A stretch of DNA of 46,251 nucleotides from Yes71-27 sp040758635 (lineage in GTDB: Bacteria > Bacillota > Desulfotomaculia > Desulfotomaculales > Ammonificaceae): contig JBFLVI010000017.1 of the NCBI GenBank assembly GCA_040758635.1, positions 1-46,251 on the forward strand. The letters run 5' to 3'. Below, piece by piece: positions 7,740 to 14,911 of this stretch. The first letter of the stretch is position 1. Every line of letters starts with the position of its first letter. Position numbers and translations under genes: made by a program. Under the pieces are notes generated by a model, which worked only from the letters and a program-made list of their open reading frames with translations, was not told the DNA's origin and did no database searches.

Positions 7740-8888
7740 TCAAATGCCCAGCCGGGACGCGGCCACGGCCTTTTCGATCTCCTCCTGCAACACCGTAGGG
7801 AGGCCTTCGATCCGCACGTTGAGGAAGCCCCGGACGATGGTGGCGGTGGCCTCGTCTTCGTCCAGCCCTCGCGCCATCAGGTACTCAATCTCCTCCTCGG
7901 CGATCTTGCCCACCGCTGCTTCGTGTGAAAGCTCCACGTTCGCCACCAGCGCCTCCAGTTCGGGAATGGCGTAAATTCGTCCCCGCTCCGAAAGCATCAA
8001 CCCCCGGCACTCCAGGTGCCCGCGTACGCCGGCCACCTCCGCGACGACGTGCCCCCGGCTGATAATCTCGCCCCCCGTGGTTATCGCCCGGGCGATCAGC
8101 TCGGCCCTGGCTCCCGGCGCACCCAGGTTCACCTTGGAACCGGTGTCCATCTTCGTGCCGGGCGGCGCGATGAGAATGGTGTTATAGCGGGCGACCGCAT
8201 CTTTGCCCACCAGGTTGGTAACCGGGTACATCAGCAGGCTCTTGACCCCGCTCAGGCAAACGTAGTTTGAAAGGAAGACGCCGCCTTCCTCAACGAGGGT
8301 TGCACCCCGCGGCCGCACCACCACGTCTTCGCCCCAGTTATGGATCATGGTGGAGGTCAACTTTGCACCCTTTTTTACGTAAGTCTCGGTTATCCCCACG
8401 TGCAGGCCCCGGTGGACGAAGGCTCCGGTGGCACAGCCGGTGATCAGGTCGAGCGACGCTCCTTCCTCCACAATCACCAGGTTCCGCACCTTCTGCGCCA
8501 GGCCCTCATGCCCGATGTAAAGGCCGGCCTGGACGGGGTACCGCGCCGTCACCCCCGGCAGAACCCGCACGAAAAAGCCGCTCAGAGGCTGGCCGGACTT
8601 CCTTTCCTCCGGCAACAGGGGAATCAGACGCCCGAAATACCCTTCCGCCCACGCGTATTTCGCCAGCGCCTCCCGGATGTTCAGCACCTCTACTCCTTCC
8701 TGACCACTCCGGCAGTGTACGACCGACTGGTCGAGCTGCATAAAGGTCCCTGCCCTCCCCGCACCAGTCACGTCCACTCCGGTGCGCAGGAGGCGCTCCT
8801 TTTCTTCGGCGGGCAGGGAACCCAAGTCCTCGATGTAGGAATGCGCCTCCGCCTCGCGGAGGAACCCTCCCTCAATTTCGCGTGCCAA
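7740..8888 (-). CDS. sufB: SufB/SufD-type Fe-S cluster assembly scaffold
   Basis: About 382 residues of the SufB/SufD beta-helix family. Recognisable are the central repeats (VIVEEGASLDLITGCATG, GATLVEEGGVFLSNYVCLSG, NLGAPGARAELIARAITTGG), GHLECRGLMLSERGRIYAIPELEA with the conserved Cys region, and VELSHEAAVGKIAEEEIEYLMARGL, the C-terminal signature. With SufC it builds Fe-S clusters. It is shorter than E. coli SufB, and no sufS, sufU or sufD follows, matching the two-gene minimal SUF (SmsCB-like) layout. The start is uncertain: TTG at 8888 has GGGAGGTG upstream; a GTG at 8900 overlaps that site. Confidence 0.92.
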   Translation of the reverse strand: MAREIEGGFLREAEAHSYIEDLGSLPAEEKERLLRTGVDVTGAGRAGTFMQLDQSVVHCRSGQEGVEVLNIREALAKYAWAEGYFGRLIPLLPEERKSGQPLSGFFVRVLPGVTARYPVQAGLYIGHEGLAQKVRNLVIVEEGASLDLITGCATGAFVHRGLHVGITETYVKKGAKLTSTMIHNWGEDVVVRPRGATLVEEGGVFLSNYVCLSGVKSLLMYPVTNLVGKDAVARYNTILIAPPGTKMDTGSKVNLGAPGARAELIARAITTGGEIISRGHVVAEVAGVRGHLECRGLMLSERGRIYAIPELEALVANVELSHEAAVGKIAEEEIEYLMARGLDEDEATATIVRGFLNVRIEGLPTVLQEEIEKAVAASRLGI

Positions 8889-8912
8889 TCCTTCAGCCAC
8901 CTCCCGTATCTA

Positions 8913-9668
8913 TCAAAGCGCGCAGCGGACACACTCGCCGTAACCGACCCGCTTGATGCAGCCGAAAAGCTCCCGCGGGTTGCCGCTGCATGAAAGTCTC
9001 CCCCGGTAAAGCACATGTCCCATATCGGCTTCGACGTAGTTCAGGATGTATCCGGTGTGGGTGATGATCAACCCCGACTTGGTGCGGCTCTGCCGTATCT
9101 CCCTTAGCGACCGGGGGTCCCAGGGAGCGACCTCCTTCTCCAGGAGGTGGTTGATCGCCTGGCCGATGAGGGCCATGTTCTCCAGGTCCACGCCGGACTC
9201 GGGCTCGTCCAGCAAAACGAGATCCGGGTTCTGAGCCAGCAACTGCACCAGTTCGGACCGTTTGAGTTCGCCCCCTGAAAAGCCGTAGTTCACCTCTCGG
9301 TCCAGAAAATCCGCCAGGTTCAGGCTGGCGGCCAGCGTATCCGCCGCAACGCCGTTCCGGGAGGCGATCTGGATTATGTCCCGCAGCGATACCCCCCGCA
9401 AGGTGGGCGGCCGTTGGAAGGCGATCCCGATCCCCCGCGCCGCCCGCTCGTTCACGGGCAGGGCGGTGATGTCTTCACCTTTGAAAAGGATGCGGCCCTG
9501 AACCACCCGGTAACGGGAAAAACCCATTATGGTCCCCAAAAGCGTGGTCTTCCCCGAGCCGTTCGGACCGAAAAGCACGTGAGTTTCTCCCGGTTTGATT
9601 TCGAGGTTGATCTCCTGCAGGGTCAGCCGTTCACCGACCGCCACGCTGAGGTTTTCTAATTTCAGCAT
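8913..9668 (-). CDS. sufC: SufC Fe-S cluster assembly ABC ATPase
   Basis: A 251-residue soluble ABC ATPase, SufC type: Walker A GPNGSGKTT, Q-loop region IGIAFQRPPTL, signature FSGGELKRSELVQLL, Walker B DLVLLDEPESGVDLENM, and the switch His in LIITHTGYILNY. It powers cluster assembly on SufB. An unusual 15-20 residue basic insert, VAPWDPRSLREIRQSRTKSG, sits between Walker B and the switch strand. The end carries CSGN, CIKR and CVRC, giving four cysteines in the last 30 residues. The start is ATG at 9668 after GGAGGG; an upstream open stretch lacks a ribosome binding site. It lies 11 bp after the DUF89 gene and 24 bp before sufB. Confidence 0.94.
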   Translation of the reverse strand: MLKLENLSVAVGERLTLQEINLEIKPGETHVLFGPNGSGKTTLLGTIMGFSRYRVVQGRILFKGEDITALPVNERAARGIGIAFQRPPTLRGVSLRDIIQIASRNGVAADTLAASLNLADFLDREVNYGFSGGELKRSELVQLLAQNPDLVLLDEPESGVDLENMALIGQAINHLLEKEVAPWDPRSLREIRQSRTKSGLIITHTGYILNYVEADMGHVLYRGRLSCSGNPRELFGCIKRVGYGECVRCAL

Positions 9669-9679
9669 CTTACACCCTC

Positions 9680-10525
9680 CTAACTCCGACTGAAAGCGGC
9701 GACGAAACTTCCCTGGGGTACACCTATCGCCGCCGCCACCGGGCGGCACTTGGCGCGCAGCAGGTGAAAAACCCTCCCATCCTTCATTTCCGAAAAGGTC
9801 TCGTAATAGCCCATTCCCTTGGCTAAAATCAGGTCCGCCCTGGCGTAAAGGCTCTTGAATTCCGGTGAAGCAGCCTCGAGGTCGAGGCCGGGTGAATCGG
9901 TACCCGTAGACGCCAGCCGGGTGAAAGACTCTTTAAGCCCGCACTCTTCCAGGTCTGCAAGCGTGAGGTCGTTCTGCACCGGCCGCGCCTTGACCACGTA
10001 CACCACTTCTTCCACTGCTCGGCAGAGCTTCTGGTAAAGAGGCAGGTCGAAATAACACTCGGCCGCGTTGTCGGTCAAAAAAAGAAGACAGCGCGTACTT
10101 GCCAACCGGTCAACAAACGCCGGAATCTGGTTAATCACGAAGTCCACCGGCTGCTCCATTTCCCGCGCCACTACCTCCAGATCACGGAAAAAATCAACCG
10201 TGTTCCCAAGCGCCGCCAGACTTAAGAGTCCGGTCCAATCGTCAGCGAACCGGGGTTTCAACTCCTCTACCGCCACCGCCGCAAAAGCCAGTTCCCCTTG
10301 TTTGACTTTGCGAAAGGGGTCCGGGTTGCCCGCAACCTGCCGTACGGCGCGCTGGGCAACCGTCGCCACCCGGGCGGGAATCTTTGCCGGAGAAAACTCC
10401 GCGTCCAGTACCGCGCGCCCTGCCGCTATTGCCTTTTCCCGCAGCGCGGAATCCTCCGTGGCCAGTTTTGCCGTGGTAACGATCAGGCGTTCAAGGCAGC
10501 CGTAGCACTCCGTAACGGCCCGCAT
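9680..10525 (-). CDS. DUF89 family metal-dependent phosphatase-like protein
   Basis: A 281-residue protein of the DUF89/ARMT1-like family: N-terminal CYGCLERLI, the GNPDPFRKVK motif, LFLTDNAAECYFDLPLY with the conserved Asp-Asn metal site, KARPVQNDLTLAD, and the closing LILAKGMGYYETFSE with KCRPVAAAIGVPQGS. Family members are metal-dependent phosphatases acting in metabolite repair, though the substrate here is unknown. It is the first gene of the operon with sufC and sufB, and a sigma-A-like promoter lies just upstream, which hints at a link to cofactor or cluster housekeeping. Confidence 0.87.
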   Translation of the reverse strand: MRAVTECYGCLERLIVTTAKLATEDSALREKAIAAGRAVLDAEFSPAKIPARVATVAQRAVRQVAGNPDPFRKVKQGELAFAAVAVEELKPRFADDWTGLLSLAALGNTVDFFRDLEVVAREMEQPVDFVINQIPAFVDRLASTRCLLFLTDNAAECYFDLPLYQKLCRAVEEVVYVVKARPVQNDLTLADLEECGLKESFTRLASTGTDSPGLDLEAASPEFKSLYARADLILAKGMGYYETFSEMKDGRVFHLLRAKCRPVAAAIGVPQGSFVAAFSRS

Positions 10526-10542
10526 TCTACCACCACGCCTCT

Positions 10543-10571
10543 ATTATATCTTGTTTCGGCACCCCAGGCAA
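10543..10571 (-). promoter_or_regulatory. Sigma-A-like promoter of the DUF89-sufC-sufB operon
   Basis: On the minus strand TTGCCT (10571-10566) and TATAAT (10548-10543) are separated by 17 bp. The start codon of the DUF89 gene at 10525 lies 18 bases past the -10 box. Confidence 0.65.
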
Positions 10572-10657
10572 AGAAATCAAAATCCGGGAACGAAATCTGA
10601 AGCCACCGTGCCGTGCGAACGCTCCTTTACCGGAAGGTCCAAAGGGAGGCTCCGCCG

Positions 10658-12991
10658 CTATTCGAGCTCCACCACGGTGACGCCGGCGCCCCCTTCCCCC
10701 GGACCGCCGGGGCGAAAAGACTTCACCCGCGGGTAGCCCGCGAGGTACTCCCTCACCGCCTCCCGCAGCGCCCCGGTGCCGTAGCCGTGAATGATGTCCA
10801 CCCGGTTGAGACCCGCCAGAAGCGCAGCATCAAGATGCCTTTCCACGGCCAGAAGGGCTTCCTCCACCCGTTGCCCGCGCAGATCAAGCGTGGACCCCGC
10901 CGTGCCCCCGCCGGAAAAACCGACCCCGCCGGCGACCTCCCGCTTCTGCACGGGCTGGACCGCCGCCGCCGGTACCTCGACCCGGAAAGAACCCACCTGA
11001 ACGGAAAGCATGCCCTCTTTCGCCCGCGAGACGACGGTTCCTTCCTGTCCGAAACGGGGTACAAACACCGCCTGCCCCGGTTCGATCACTCCGGGTGCCT
11101 CACCCTCTGCAGGCGGCGGAGAGGATTGCACAAACCGCCCGCTCAGCCGCCGCAGCCGCTCTCGGGCCGCCTGCACCGCCATTTCCTGCTCCCGCCGGTC
11201 CTCAGCACGGATCTTCGCGCGGAACTCCCGGATGATCGCCTCCGCCTCCTGCCGGGCCAGGCGCACCGCCGCCGCCGCTTCCTCGCGGGCTCCGGCAAGC
11301 ACTCTCTCTTTCCTGGCCGCGAGTTCACCGAGTCTGGCTTCAAACTCCGCCTTTAGCCGCGCCGCCTCGTCTTTCAGCCGGGCGGCCTCTGCCGCCTCCG
11401 TTTCCGCCCGGCGCCGCGCCCTTTCAAGCTCGTCGGAAAGTTCCCGCAGGCGGCGCTCCTCCGGATCCAGAAACTCCTTCGCCCGTTCCACAAGCCGTGC
11501 GTCCAGGCCCAGACCGCGCGCGATCTCAAAGGCGTTGGAACGTCCCGGCTGCCCGATCACCAGGCGGTAGGTGGGCGCCAGCGTCTCGGGGTCAAAATCC
11601 ACGGAAGCATTCTGCACCCTGGGTCTCCCGGCCGCAAACTCCTTTAGTTCACTGCTGTGCGTAGTCGCGATCGTTTTCGCCCCGCACCGCTGCAGATCCT
11701 CCAGGATGGCGCACGCAAGCGCCGCGCCCTCTCTCGGGTCGGTTCCGGCCCCCAGTTCGTCCAGGAGAACGAGGGACCGTTCCCCCGCCCGCGCCAGAAT
11801 TTGAATGATGTTACCCAGGTGGGAAGAAAAGGTGCTCAGGTTTTCCGTCACGCTCTGTTCGTCGCCGATGTCGGCGAGCACCGCCTCGAAAACCCCAACC
11901 TCGCTGCCTTCCGCCACCGGCACCTCCAAGCCGGACTGGGCCATCAGCACGCACAGGCCGGTGGTTTTCAGCGTCACCGTTTTGCCCCCGGTGTTCGGTC
12001 CGGTGATTACCAGGATGTCGAACTCCTTACCCAGGCGGATGTCCACCGGCACCGCCCTCTTCCCAAGGAGAGGGTGCCGGGCTCTCTTCAACTCCAGCTG
12101 GGGTTCCCCTATCAAGATCGGCGGCATGGCGTCCAGCGCCGCGCTGTACCGCCCTTTGGCCAGGATGAAGTCGAACCGGCCCAAGGTTTCGGTGGAAATC
12201 AGGATCGCCTCCGCCGCCTCCGCGACGGCCCGCGAGAGTTCGGCCAGGATCCGCTCGACCTCCCGCTGTTCCTGCACCCTCAGCCGCCGGACCTCGTTGC
12301 CCTTCTCCACCACCGCTAACGGCTCGATGAAAAGGGTGGCGCCGCTGGCCGACTGGTCGTGCACCAGCCCCTTCACCTTGTCGCGGTGCTCCACCTTGAC
12401 GGGCAGGACGTAGCGCCCTTCCCGGATGGTGACCACCGGATCCTGGAGGTACTTCTGCCACGTGGGGGAACGCAGAAAACCGTCCAGGGTTTCTTTGATT
12501 TCCCCCTTGAGCCGCTCGATACGCTTTCGAAGGTCGGCCAGGTGGGTGGAAGCAGCGTCGGTCACCTCGTCCGGCGGTTGAATGCACCGCTTCAAGCGTT
12601 CCTCCAGTTCCGGAAAGGGGTGCAGGTTTCTGGAGAGCTGCCCCAGCAGCCGGTAGGCGGAGCCGCGCTCCTGAAAAAACTTCCTTACCCGCCGAATTAC
12701 GGACAGGTTATCGGCGACCCGCAAAAGTTCCCGGGCCTCGAGTACGGCGCCCTGAAGGACGCGCTTCAGCTCCGGCCGGATGTCGTGCCAGCCGCTCAGG
12801 TCGAAAGAAGGCTCCAGGCGCAAAATTTCCCTTGCCTCACCCGTCTGGGCGAGATGGTGCCGTACCAACTCTATATCCGTCTCCGGCGTGAGCTGCTCCG
12901 CCAGTTCCCGCCCGATGGCGCTCTCGGCAAACCGTGCCAGGTGTTCCCGGACCAGATGAAACTCCAGGCGCCGTAAAACCCGTTCGTCCAA
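10658..12991 (-). CDS. mutS2: MutS2 endonuclease/ribosome-rescue ATPase
   Basis: A 777-residue MutS2. Parts in order: a MutS-like clamp and lever region, the ATPase with Walker A ITGPNTGGKTVTLKT, SSHLGNI and Walker B VLLDELGAGTDPREGAALA, a long coiled coil rich in Ala/Glu/Arg (residues about 480-620), a KOW-like GQAVFVPRFGQEGTVVS, and a C-terminal Smr nuclease domain (LDLRGQRVEEALLAVERHLD, IIHGYGTGALREAVREYL). MutS2 lacks mismatch-binding domain I and acts on recombination intermediates or collided ribosomes. The start is set at TTG 12991 because MutS2 proteins usually begin LDERVLRRLEF; GTG at 13003 is the alternative. Confidence 0.93.
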   Translation of the reverse strand: MDERVLRRLEFHLVREHLARFAESAIGRELAEQLTPETDIELVRHHLAQTGEAREILRLEPSFDLSGWHDIRPELKRVLQGAVLEARELLRVADNLSVIRRVRKFFQERGSAYRLLGQLSRNLHPFPELEERLKRCIQPPDEVTDAASTHLADLRKRIERLKGEIKETLDGFLRSPTWQKYLQDPVVTIREGRYVLPVKVEHRDKVKGLVHDQSASGATLFIEPLAVVEKGNEVRRLRVQEQREVERILAELSRAVAEAAEAILISTETLGRFDFILAKGRYSAALDAMPPILIGEPQLELKRARHPLLGKRAVPVDIRLGKEFDILVITGPNTGGKTVTLKTTGLCVLMAQSGLEVPVAEGSEVGVFEAVLADIGDEQSVTENLSTFSSHLGNIIQILARAGERSLVLLDELGAGTDPREGAALACAILEDLQRCGAKTIATTHSSELKEFAAGRPRVQNASVDFDPETLAPTYRLVIGQPGRSNAFEIARGLGLDARLVERAKEFLDPEERRLRELSDELERARRRAETEAAEAARLKDEAARLKAEFEARLGELAARKERVLAGAREEAAAAVRLARQEAEAIIREFRAKIRAEDRREQEMAVQAARERLRRLSGRFVQSSPPPAEGEAPGVIEPGQAVFVPRFGQEGTVVSRAKEGMLSVQVGSFRVEVPAAAVQPVQKREVAGGVGFSGGGTAGSTLDLRGQRVEEALLAVERHLDAALLAGLNRVDIIHGYGTGALREAVREYLAGYPRVKSFRPGGPGEGGAGVTVVELE

Positions 12992-13003
12992 ACCTTGAAC
13001 CAC

Positions 13004-13481
13004 TCCCCTAAATAACGTAAGGTTTCTGCAGGGCCCTGGGCAGACCGGCGCGCGCCAGATTCCTGCGCTGACCGCACTATCACTCGTCACCGGCTCTCCG
13101 TCCGGTACCGCGCAAACTCGGCGTCCCTGCCTCGGTTGCGCTTGCCGGCATCCGTGCCGGCATCCGGACTCCGAGCCGTTGCCTCGCCAAGTGCGGTTCG
13201 CAGCTCGTCATACGGCGCGGCTCCGGTCTTGCCGCAGGTCCTACACACATTTTCATTCCCGGTGGCGCAACTTTATCGTCGTGAACCACTCCTTGCATAT
13301 ATTCCCTAACCTGACCGGTGACTACCGGTATGGCCTGGATCGCAGGCAGGACTTTTCTGCCAGCGCACAACAAAACGTCCCGTCCCCGGGTACCGCCCTT
13401 AATAAAGCAGAGGAAGCTACCCGCCTCCTCCGTTTCCAAAACGCTCGTAAGTACCGCGTACGGGAATCCGGTGCGTCCGCG
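13004..13481. other. Intergenic region upstream of mutS2
   Basis: About 480 bases with no convincing gene. Minus-strand frames are open through part of it but are rich in Arg, Pro and Gly, without a ribosome binding site. It contains one copy of the degenerate element of about 150 bp described separately, including a direct repeat GCCGGCATCCG (13144 and 13155). The mutS2 promoter must lie here but is not obvious. Confidence 0.5.
13141..13286 (-). repeat. Degenerate intergenic repeat of about 150 bp, copy A
   Basis: The best-conserved part, on the minus strand, starts GTTCACGACGATAAAGT at 13286 and continues to 13241; it matches 41684-41643 with only a few differences. Weaker similarity continues for another 100 bases, including the block CATCCGTG. 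The copy lies about 295 nt upstream of the mutS2 start. Confidence 0.6.
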
Positions 13482-14438
13482 CTACGTCCTGGCCACTCGA
13501 ATCAGACCCGAACCGGCAAGGATTTCGATTCCCTCCCGCGCGAGTTCGTCCAGGAAAAGATTCATCCCGAGGGAATCGCTGGCCATATGTCCGGCGATGA
13601 CCACGTTGATATTGTTCTTCTCCGCTTCCTTACGGTGTTCCTCCTTGATGTGCATTCCCACCACCGTGCCGACCCCGGCCACCGCAAGTTTGGCGTAAGC
13701 ATCCTGAGAACCGCTGGTGCCGCCCGTCATGTCTACGAATATCTTTCCGGCCCGCCGGTCTTTCTCGCCGACCACAATCGTCGGGCCGGCACCCTGCCCG
13801 GTCGCCGCTTTGTACTCGGGCAACTCTTTCAGCAGTTTTAACACGTCGGAAAGCCGTTCCGGCCGGCGCTCGTCAAAAAGCCGCTGCAGGTAATCGGCCA
13901 CCAGGTTGTCGGCCGCGGTATGCACGCACATCAACGGAATATCCAGCAGCCGGGCCGTGTCTATCGTGCGGTAGTGGTTAAGCGGCATCAGTCCCCTTTT
14001 AACTTCGCTGATCCGCGAACTCAGAATACCTTCCGCCACGTTAATCGGCACGCCGAAACGCGCCAGAACGTCCTCCTGAAGGTGCATCACTTCGTGGAGT
14101 TCCGCCAGTGCCCGTCCTTCCGGATGATGGGCAATGATAAGGTCCACAGGCTTCCCCTTTTCGCCGAGCCGGTCGGCCAGCAGCACCTCCGCCGCCTCCA
14201 TGTCGATCCCGGCAAAAACCCGCTGCACTTCCCGCTCGGGGTCACCGTAGAGGATCCTGGTGTCGGAATAGGGGTTGCTGAACCTTTCCGTATCGTACCC
14301 TTCCCGCTCCTCCTCCTTGAGGTCGGCGTAACGCTCCCGTTCCCTCTGCAAAAGCGCTTCTACTGCTTCTTTGCCCCGGGGGTCCTTCTCCATCCCCAGC
14401 GCCACTGCCAGCGCATAAATCTCTTTGATCCTCAACAA
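13482..14438 (-). CDS. NIF3-like (NGG1p-interacting factor 3 / DUF34) protein
   Basis: A 318-residue protein with the metal-binding hallmarks of the NIF3/DUF34 family: DLIIAHHPEGRALAELHEVMH, MCVHTAADN, and late VVIAGHMASDSLGMNLFLDEL. The helical N-terminal 50 residues precede the hydrolase-like core, and a middle part (GAGPTIVVGEKDRRAGKIFVDMTGGTSGSQ) resembles the insert seen in many Clostridia homologues. The family is widely conserved and suspected to be a metal hydrolase (GTP cyclohydrolase-like fold), with no firm substrate. Start TTG at 14438 follows AAGGAGG. It is encoded upstream of mutS2 and downstream of zapA. Confidence 0.8.
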   Translation of the reverse strand: MLRIKEIYALAVALGMEKDPRGKEAVEALLQRERERYADLKEEEREGYDTERFSNPYSDTRILYGDPEREVQRVFAGIDMEAAEVLLADRLGEKGKPVDLIIAHHPEGRALAELHEVMHLQEDVLARFGVPINVAEGILSSRISEVKRGLMPLNHYRTIDTARLLDIPLMCVHTAADNLVADYLQRLFDERRPERLSDVLKLLKELPEYKAATGQGAGPTIVVGEKDRRAGKIFVDMTGGTSGSQDAYAKLAVAGVGTVVGMHIKEEHRKEAEKNNINVVIAGHMASDSLGMNLFLDELAREGIEILAGSGLIRVART

Positions 14439-14460
14439 CCCTACCTCCTTAAAATGGATG

Positions 14461-14555
14461 TGGGAAGTTAGAAGTTGGAGGTTAGAATTTTTTAGGAATT
14501 CGCGCAGCGAATTCCTTCTTTATTTCCCACCTCCAACCTCTCACCTCTAACATCT
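14461..14555. repeat. Heptamer-period repeats around a palindrome
   Basis: Three degenerate 7-bp units (GAAGTTA, GAAGTTG, GAGGTTA; 14464-14484) and four complementary-type units (CACCTCC, AACCTCT, CACCTCT, AACATCT; 14528-14555) flank a perfect inverted repeat GGAATTCG/CGAATTCC (14495-14502, 14508-14515, 5-base loop). The whole is an imperfect inverted repeat between zapA and the NIF3-like gene. The last unit overlaps the zapA stop. Confidence 0.7.
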
Positions 14556-14814
14556 ATTCTTCCCGTTCGGCCTCGATAAGTCTTACCAAATTCTGATGAT
14601 CGTCCTGGAGCCGGAGGTATTCGTCGGCGATGTTCAGCGCCGCCACCACGGCAGCCTTCAACAGCGGCAGCCGCTGGTTGCGCAGGCGCGCTTCCTTGAT
14701 CTTCTGGTGTACCAGCCGTGCCACCCGCTCGATGTGCTCCGGAGGCGCCTCGCCTTTTAAGACGTAAAGCTCGCCAGCGATCTCGATTTCCACCCGGCTT
14801 TCCTTGGCTGGCAT
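14554..14814 (-). CDS. zapA: Cell division protein ZapA
   Basis: An 86-residue ZapA: short N-terminal beta region (SRVEIEIAGELYVLKGEAPPEHIERVARLVHQKI) followed by the helix PLLKAAVVAALNIADEYLRLQDD and a charged end. ZapA binds FtsZ and stabilises the Z-ring at midcell. The ATG at 14814 has TTAGGAGGG upstream. It sits directly downstream of pheT, a placement common in Firmicutes (pheT-zapA), with 97 bp between. Confidence 0.93.
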   Translation of the reverse strand: MPAKESRVEIEIAGELYVLKGEAPPEHIERVARLVHQKIKEARLRNQRLPLLKAAVVAALNIADEYLRLQDDHQNLVRLIEAEREE

Positions 14815-14911
14815 AATTTCCCTCCTAATGTGAGATCAAGCAGGTTTTCGCCATGCTCGGACAAAATTCCTCCTTAGGGGAGGGGCCGGGTGGTCTTTTC
14901 ATTACCGGCGC

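Noticed and set aside
13160..13200. Group II intron domain V-like GAGCCG...CGGTTC
   Set aside because: The stem is too short, lacks the AGC-type catalytic triad arrangement, and no intron protein or domains I-IV are present.
13080..13439. Minus-strand frame of 119 residues upstream of mutS2
   Set aside because: It has no ribosome binding site, a composition typical of non-coding G+C-rich DNA, and coincides with the repeat element.
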